Source: an uncultured Kiritimatiellota bacterium
Lineage (GTDB): Bacteria > Verrucomicrobiota > Kiritimatiellia > RFP12 > UBA1067
NCBI GenBank assembly: GCA_934667295.1
Contig: CAKULR010000097.1
Location: 1 to 6,604 of the forward strand
Length of the DNA: 6,604 nucleotides
Direction: 5' to 3'
A program made the position numbers and the translations under genes. The notes beneath the pieces were generated by a model, which did not search any database, was not told the origin of the DNA, and was given only the letters and a program-made list of their open reading frames with translations. This document shows positions 1 to 4,602 of the stretch, one piece after another. Position 1 is the stretch's first letter; every line of letters begins with the position of its first letter.

Positions 1-2
1 GG

Positions 3-599
3 GACGCCTTCCTCGCCGGCACGAACGCCGTCGACGAGGCGAAGGCGGGCGCCGACCTCGAAGACCTGCACCGCCGCGTCGTGGCGCAGTACTTCCGCGT
101 CATCCGCGACGCAATCAGGGAGGCGGCGCCGAACCGCCTCTACCTCGGCACGCGCATCGCCTGGGGCGCGGACGTGATCTACGAGGAGAGCGCGCGTTTC
201 TGCGACGTCGTGAGCGTGAACATCTACAACCGCCGTCCTGTGAAGGACCTGCCCGCGACCGCAATCGACAAGCCGCTCATCAACGGCGAGTTCCACTTCG
301 GCGCGCTCGACCGGGGCATGTTCCACACGGGCCTCGTGGGGACGCGCGACCAGGCCGAGCGCGCGCAGTGCTATCGCGACTTCCTGAACGCCTGTCTCGA
401 CCACCCGCGCTTCGTCGGCACGCACTGGTTCCAGTGGCAGGACCAGGCGCTCACCGGGCGCGCGGACGGCGAGAACTACCAGATCGGCTTCGTGACCGTC
501 ACCGACACGCCCTACCCGGAACTCGTGGAGGCCGCGCGCGACATCGGCGCGACCATGTACGCGCGCCGCTGGGGAACGGAAGGGGCGGACGCGAAATGA
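3..599 (+). CDS. Clan GH-A glycoside hydrolase, GH50 beta-agarase/GH42-like, C-terminal part (5' end outside window)
   Basis: The reading frame is open from the window edge and ends at TGA 597-599, leaving 198 residues of what is probably the second half of a TIM-barrel glycosidase. Residues here count from base 3. Visible barrel strands are YLGTRIAWG (47-55), CDVVSVNIYN (67-76), PLINGEFHFG (91-100) and FVGTHWFQWQD (137-147). By analogy with clan GH-A, Glu96 in NGEFHFG on strand 7 is the likely catalytic nucleophile; the acid/base Glu would lie upstream, outside the window. The block EFHFGALDRGMFHTGL, followed by HWFQWQD and GRADGENYQIGF, recalls GH50 beta-agarases and related GH42-like enzymes, but family and substrate are inferred from memory of motifs. 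The GTG at 81 lies inside the conserved domain and is not the start. Any signal peptide is out of view. The stop overlaps the next start by 4 bases (ATGA), suggesting co-translation with the methyltransferase gene. Confidence 0.8.
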   Translation, partial: DAFLAGTNAVDEAKAGADLEDLHRRVVAQYFRVIRDAIREAAPNRLYLGTRIAWGADVIYEESARFCDVVSVNIYNRRPVKDLPATAIDKPLINGEFHFGALDRGMFHTGLVGTRDQAERAQCYRDFLNACLDHPRFVGTHWFQWQDQALTGRADGENYQIGFVTVTDTPYPELVEAARDIGATMYARRWGTEGADAK

Positions 600-1807
600 C
601 GGTGACGCTGAAGATCGAGAAGAACGTCTACGGCGGGGACGGCCTCGGCCGTCTCGGCGACGGGCGTGTCTGCTTCGTGCCGGGCGCGTTCGCGGGCGAG
701 ACCGTGCGGGCCGAGATCGCGGAGCAGAAGAAGCGCTATGTGAAGGCGCGTCTCGCGGAGATCGTGGAGGCGTCGCCCGACCGGCGGGAGCCGGGCGCGA
801 CCGTGCCGGGCATGGTCTACGCGGGCGTCTCCTACGAGGCCGAGGTGCGGATGAAGCGGGACCAGCTCGCGAACTGCCTCCAGAAGGCGGCGCCCGGCGC
901 GCCGGCGCCCACGGTCGTCGCCGCGCCGCAGCCGCTCCACTACCGCAACAAGGTCGTCTACCACACGGAGAGGCGGAACGGGGCGTGGGTGCTCGGATAC
1001 CGGACGGAGCCGGAGCACCACGTCGTCGACACGCCGCAGGATCCGCTCGCGTGCCCGGAGATCAACGCCGAGCTGACGAACATCCGCGCGGGCGTCTTCG
1101 CGCTCCTCACGCAGGGGGCGAAGGCCGTGCGGCAGAGCGCGCGGGCGGCGGACAACGTGACAGTGCGCTGGACGCCGATCGACGGCGTGACGTGGTGGCT
1201 CGGCGAGCCGCCACGCGGTCTGGAACTCCACGAGACGACGGACGGGCGGCGTTTCCGCGTGGCGGCGGGCGGCTTCTACCAGGTCAATCCGCAGGTCGGC
1301 GACCGGCTCGTGAAGGCCGTGCGGGAGGCGTATGCGGCGGGCGCGGCGGAGGCGCCCCACATCCTCGACCTCTACAGCGGCGTGGGCGTGTTCGGCCTCT
1401 GCTGCCTCGCGGGCGGGACGGCGGCGGAGACGCCGCGCCTCGTCGGAGTGGAGAGCGACCGGGGCGCCGTCGCGAGCGCGAAGCGCAACGCCGAGGCCCT
1501 GCGCGTGCCGGCGAACTTCTTCTGCGAGCGGGTGGGCGCGAGCCTCGGGCGGATCAAGGCGGGGCGGCAGCACACCGTGATCGCGGATCCGCCGCGCGGC
1601 GGCATGGAGCCGAACGTGCCGGGCTGGCTCGCGAACCGTCCGGCGCGGCGCATCCTCTACGTGAGCTGCGACCCGGCGACGCTCGCGCGCGACCTTGCGG
1701 CGCTCGCGAAGGCGTACGCGGTGCGCGACGTGCGGCTCTTCGACATGTTCCCGCGCACGGCGCGCTTCGAGACGCTGGTGACGCGCGAACGGAGGGAACG
1801 GGCGTGA
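596..1807 (+). CDS. rlmD: TRAM-domain RNA (uracil-5-)-methyltransferase, RlmD/TrmA family
   Basis: This 403-residue protein should transfer a methyl group from SAM to C5 of a uridine, most likely in 23S rRNA (U1939 for RlmD). Order of parts: TRAM RNA-binding domain (about 1-58), central domain (about 65-225), Rossmann methyltransferase domain (about 226-400). Family motifs are FYQVNP (227-232), DLYSGVGVFGL (258-268, SAM site), VESD (285-288), DPPRGG (331-336), YVSCDPATLARDL (355-367, with the nucleophile Cys358), and FDMFPRTARFE (382-392, with the catalytic base Glu392). Two deviations stand out. The usual C-x5-C-x2-C stretch after TRAM reads REPGATVPGMVYAG (65-78) with no cysteine, and only the fourth cluster position (Cys153 in ACPEIN) remains. 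The His usually two residues before the catalytic Glu is Arg390. ATG 596 is chosen because it opens the TRAM domain, overlaps the previous stop and follows GGAAGGGG (578-585). A TRAM domain argues for RlmD over TrmA or RlmC, but the target base is not proven. Confidence 0.88.
   Translation: MTVTLKIEKNVYGGDGLGRLGDGRVCFVPGAFAGETVRAEIAEQKKRYVKARLAEIVEASPDRREPGATVPGMVYAGVSYEAEVRMKRDQLANCLQKAAPGAPAPTVVAAPQPLHYRNKVVYHTERRNGAWVLGYRTEPEHHVVDTPQDPLACPEINAELTNIRAGVFALLTQGAKAVRQSARAADNVTVRWTPIDGVTWWLGEPPRGLELHETTDGRRFRVAAGGFYQVNPQVGDRLVKAVREAYAAGAAEAPHILDLYSGVGVFGLCCLAGGTAAETPRLVGVESDRGAVASAKRNAEALRVPANFFCERVGASLGRIKAGRQHTVIADPPRGGMEPNVPGWLANRPARRILYVSCDPATLARDLAALAKAYAVRDVRLFDMFPRTARFETLVTRERRERA
1791..1796 (+). 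promoter_or_regulatory. Ribosome binding site deciding the GTG start of the TetR gene
   Basis: GGAGGG sits 7 bases before the GTG at 1804-1806, an ideal spacing. It supports this non-ATG start, which overlaps the preceding TGA by 4 bases (GTGA). The site lies within the last codons of the methyltransferase gene. Confidence 0.7.
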
Positions 1808-2400
1808 CGCCGACGGTCGATCACCGCGCGCGCAAGCAGGAGATCATCGCGAACGCCATCCGGCTGTTCGCGAAGCTCGGCTACCGGGACGTCTCGTTCC
1901 GCGAGATCTCGGAGACGTGCGGCGTCGCGCGCACGGTGATCTACCGCTACTTCCGCAACAAGCGGCAGATCTTCGACGGGGCGGTGAACCTCGTGCTGGG
2001 GCGCATCGTGCAGAAGCACGCGGAGATCGTCCACTCGAAGCTGCCCGCCGCCGTGCGCCTCCGGCAGATCTGCACGGTCGTGACGGCGACGCTCTTCGAC
2101 AACCGCGACTTCCTCTGCGTGGTCATCGACTACGTGATGGCCATGCGGCGCGCGAACCACGACATGGCGCGGCGCATCATGCAGTTCACGATCGGCCTCA
2201 GGCGCATCATCCACACGCTGCTCACCCTCGGCGTGCGCCACGGGGAGTTCCGCGAAGACCTGAACACGGACGTGATGACGGACATCCTCTACGCGCAGTT
2301 CGAGAGCGCCGTGCTGCGCCTCGGCGTGAGCGGCGACGCCGTGCAGGCGGACGTCCACGACCGCATCGACGAGATCCTGAAGGGAATCGAGAGAAAATGA
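1804..2400 (+). CDS. TetR/AcrR-family transcriptional regulator
   Basis: A 198-residue protein of typical TetR length. The N-terminal DNA-binding domain covers about 8-57: helix 1 in RKQEIIANAIRLFAKLGY (10-27), then the helix-turn-helix SFREISETCGVARTVIYRYF (31-50), followed by RNKRQIF (51-57), the usual cap of the domain. The rest (about 60-198) is helical and should form the dimerisation and ligand-binding domain; it matches no effector class I recognise, so the ligand is unknown. TetR proteins are usually repressors released by a small molecule. The GTG start is supported by a well-spaced GGAGGG and by the GTGA overlap with the upstream stop; the frame is open far upstream, but that part is a shadow of the methyltransferase gene. 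Its stop overlaps the rlmN start (ATGA). Being inside the operon, it could regulate the whole unit from a promoter upstream of the window, but no operator is visible here. Confidence 0.93.
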   Translation: MTPTVDHRARKQEIIANAIRLFAKLGYRDVSFREISETCGVARTVIYRYFRNKRQIFDGAVNLVLGRIVQKHAEIVHSKLPAAVRLRQICTVVTATLFDNRDFLCVVIDYVMAMRRANHDMARRIMQFTIGLRRIIHTLLTLGVRHGEFREDLNTDVMTDILYAQFESAVLRLGVSGDAVQADVHDRIDEILKGIERK

Positions 2401-3506
2401 CGCCCGCCTGGTCCATCCTCCCCGACGAGTGGAAGCCCATCCTCGTCTCGCGCGGCCTGCGCGCCTTCCGCGCCGACCAGATCCTCCAGGCGCTCTACCG
2501 CGACTGGATCCAGGACTGGGACGCGGCGACGACGCTGCCGAAGGACTTCCGCGAAACGCTCAAGCGCGAGTTCCCCCTCGTCGTCCCCACCGTGCGCGCG
2601 ACGAACCGCGCCGCCGACGGCACGGTGAAGCTCCTCCTCGGGCTCGCGGACGACCAGGCCGTCGAGACGGTCGTCATCCCCGCGCAGGGCCGCCTCACGC
2701 AGTGCGTCTCCACCCAGGTCGGCTGCGCGATGGGCTGCGCGTTCTGCGCGAGCGGCAGCCGGGGCCTCGTGCGGTCGCTCACGGCGGACGAGATCGTCGC
2801 AGAGGTCATGACGGCGCAGCGCCTCTTCGCGACGCCCGAGAACCGCCGCCAGGGCTCGGGCCTCTGCCTCACGAACCTCGTCGTGATGGGCATGGGCGAG
2901 CCGTTCGCGAACTACGACGCGACGCTGCGCGCGCTGAAGCTCCTCAACGCGGGGAAGGGCCCCAACCTCGGCGCGCGCCACATCACGCTCTCCACCTGCG
3001 GCGTCGTGCCGGGCTTCGCGAAGCTCGCGGCCGAAGGCCTCCAGTTCGAGCTTTCCGTGTCGCTCCACGCGCCGAACGACGCGCTCCGCTCGCAGCTCAT
3101 GCCCGTCAACCGGCGCTGGCCGCTCGACGAACTGCTGGCGGCGTGCCGCGCCTACACGCGCGCAACGGGGCGCGTGATCACGTTCGAGTACACGCTCGTG
3201 AAGGGGCTGAACGACTCGCGCGCGTGCGCGGAGGAGCTGGTGCGCCGCCTGAAGACGCTGCCGGACTGCAAGGTGAATTTGATCCCGCTTTCGCCGGTGG
3301 AGCACCGGCCCGACTTCGAGACGCCGGACGAGGCGACGCAGCTCGCGTTCCTCGACGTGCTCATGAAGGCGCGCATCCAGACGATGCTGCGCCGCAGCCG
3401 GGGCAAGGACGTCGCGGCCGCGTGCGGGCAGCTGCGCCTGCGCGAGCTTGCGCGCGGCACGGCGGCAGCGGGCGAAACGGGACAGGAAGGGTTGGCGACG
3501 ACATGA
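2397..3506 (+). CDS. rlmN: RlmN, dual-specificity 23S rRNA (A2503-C2)/tRNA (A37-C2) methyltransferase
   Basis: A 369-residue radical-SAM enzyme, close to the usual family length, that places a methyl on C2 of A2503 in 23S rRNA and, in studied bacteria, of A37 in some tRNAs. The N-terminal accessory domain (about 1-80) contains FRADQILQALYRDWI (24-38) and LPKDFRETL (47-55). Key residues are all present: Glu90 in VETVVIP (E. coli Glu105), the methyl-carrying and resolving pair Cys343 in AACGQL and Cys103 in QCVSTQVGC (E. coli Cys355 and Cys118), and the 4Fe-4S motif C-x3-C-x2-C at Cys110, Cys114 and Cys117. Further family blocks are MGMGEP (164-169), RHITLSTCGVVP (194-205), SLHAPND (222-228), LMPVNR (234-239) and FEYTLVKGLND (263-273). 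ATG 2397 overlaps the TetR stop; AGGGA (2381-2385) lies 11 bases upstream. The last 20 or so residues form a weakly conserved tail. The intact family pattern and lone chromosomal-style context favour RlmN over the resistance paralogue Cfr. Confidence 0.96.
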   Translation: MTPAWSILPDEWKPILVSRGLRAFRADQILQALYRDWIQDWDAATTLPKDFRETLKREFPLVVPTVRATNRAADGTVKLLLGLADDQAVETVVIPAQGRLTQCVSTQVGCAMGCAFCASGSRGLVRSLTADEIVAEVMTAQRLFATPENRRQGSGLCLTNLVVMGMGEPFANYDATLRALKLLNAGKGPNLGARHITLSTCGVVPGFAKLAAEGLQFELSVSLHAPNDALRSQLMPVNRRWPLDELLAACRAYTRATGRVITFEYTLVKGLNDSRACAEELVRRLKTLPDCKVNLIPLSPVEHRPDFETPDEATQLAFLDVLMKARIQTMLRRSRGKDVAAACGQLRLRELARGTAAAGETGQEGLATT

Positions 3507-4588
3507 ACATGACACGGAAGGGTTTTCTCCTCGGAACGGCCGCGACGGCGGCCACGGTGCGGGTCTGCGCCGCCGAGGACATCCGCGGGGGGCTGCCCGC
3601 GTGGGCGAACCGGCAGATCGACGAGGCGGTGGCGCGCTACCGGGCGTGGAAGGGCGCGGACGAGACGGTTGCGTTCACGTTCATGACCGACCTCCACTCC
3701 CACCTGACCGCGAAGGCCGCGCCGCTCGACTTCTCGAACGCGCGCTACCACGTCCTCTTCGCGCAGGCGGCGGCGGACCGCGCGGGGTGCGACTTCCTGG
3801 TGGACGGCGGCGACCACGACTACGACAACGGCTGCAGGAGCGACGAGGAGGCGTTCGCGCGCATGGCCGTGGCGGAGAGCGTCTACCACGACTACACGGC
3901 GCGTCCGGTCCTCTTCTGCCTCGGCAACCACGACCACGGCCCGTTCCTCGGGCGCAAGACGCGCCCCATCTCCTCCGCGCGCTTCGGCGACACGTTCAAC
4001 GGACTCGCGGAGCGGCACGGTTTCAAGGTGGTCTTCGGCGAGAACCGCTCGTGGGGCTACTTCGACGTGCCGGACAAGCGGTTCCGCGCGGTCTTCTGCA
4101 ACACCTCCGACGGCGCCTACTTCGGCCTCTCGCAGGGCCAGATCGACTTCGTCGCGAAGGCGCTTGCCGCGATGCCGGCGGACTGGACGGCGGCCGTCTT
4201 CGGGCACTTCTGCGTCTTCAGCGAGATCGGGCACTGGAAGCAGTACCAGCGGGGCTGCGACGCGCAGGGGCGGTCGGCGTTCATGGCGGCGCTGGAGAAC
4301 TTCGCGAAGGCGCGTCCGAACGCCCTCGCGGGCTACTTCTGCGGCGACAGCCACTTCGACAACGAGATGGAGCTGCGGGGCGTGAACTGGACGATCTCGC
4401 AGGGCTACGGCGGCGTCAACCGCATGAACAAGCCCTGGGGCGCGCGCACGGTCGCGTTCAACCGCGCGCAGGAGATGCTGTTCGAGCTCGTGGCGGTGAA
4501 GCCCGCCGCCGGCGAATTCCGCCTCTTCCGCGTGGGCGCGGGCGGCGCCGCGTTCGACCGCACCTGTTCCTACTTCAACAAGTTCTAA
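3503..4588 (+). CDS. Exported calcineurin-like metallophosphoesterase with Tat-like leader
   Basis: A 361-residue protein with the ordered metal-binding motifs of the calcineurin-like phosphoesterase fold: DLH (63-65), GGD (102-104, bridging Asp104), GNHDH (141-145), FGHF (233-236) and a final GDSH (281-284). This fold holds two metal ions and hydrolyses phosphomono- or diesters; the substrate here cannot be told. The last motif is normally GHxH; here its first His is Asp282, while His284 is kept. The N-terminus MNMTRKGFLLGTAATAATV looks like a Tat signal (S/T-R-R-x-F-L-K) but with Arg-Lys instead of Arg-Arg, so export by Tat or Sec is inferred; cleavage is plausible near CAA|ED (22-25). ATG 3503 overlaps the rlmN stop by 4 bases; a second ATG at 3509 would remove only two residues and leave the leader intact. 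AGGAAGG (3484-3490) lies 12 bases before the first ATG. It likely acts outside the cytoplasm, like the lyase-like protein encoded 14 bases downstream. Confidence 0.87.
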   Translation: MNMTRKGFLLGTAATAATVRVCAAEDIRGGLPAWANRQIDEAVARYRAWKGADETVAFTFMTDLHSHLTAKAAPLDFSNARYHVLFAQAAADRAGCDFLVDGGDHDYDNGCRSDEEAFARMAVAESVYHDYTARPVLFCLGNHDHGPFLGRKTRPISSARFGDTFNGLAERHGFKVVFGENRSWGYFDVPDKRFRAVFCNTSDGAYFGLSQGQIDFVAKALAAMPADWTAAVFGHFCVFSEIGHWKQYQRGCDAQGRSAFMAALENFAKARPNALAGYFCGDSHFDNEMELRGVNWTISQGYGGVNRMNKPWGARTVAFNRAQEMLFELVAVKPAAGEFRLFRVGAGGAAFDRTCSYFNKF

Positions 4589-4594
4589 AGGGAG
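4589..4594 (+). promoter_or_regulatory. Ribosome binding site of the oligogalacturonate-lyase-like gene
   Basis: AGGGAG begins directly after the TAA of the phosphoesterase gene and lies 8 bases before ATG 4603. It fills most of the only gap between genes in the window (4589-4602), which leaves no room for a terminator or promoter. Confidence 0.7.
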
Positions 4595-4602
4595 ATGACG
4601 CG

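Noticed and set aside
81..83. GTG at 81 as start of the glycosidase gene.
   Set aside because: The frame is open to the window edge with coding-like sequence before it, and a start here would cut the barrel in half.
368..595. Upstream extension of the methyltransferase frame to an ATG at 368.
   Set aside because: This part overlaps the conserved end of the glycosidase in another frame and translates to Arg-rich low-complexity sequence; the TRAM domain begins at ATG 596.
985..1803. Upstream extension of the TetR frame to 985.
   Set aside because: It is a frame-shifted shadow of the methyltransferase gene. The GTG at 1804 has a good ribosome binding site and gives normal TetR length.
2397..3506. 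Cfr-type antibiotic resistance methyltransferase instead of RlmN.
   Set aside because: The full RlmN pattern is present and there are no mobile-element or resistance neighbours. A tree with known Cfr and RlmN proteins would settle it.
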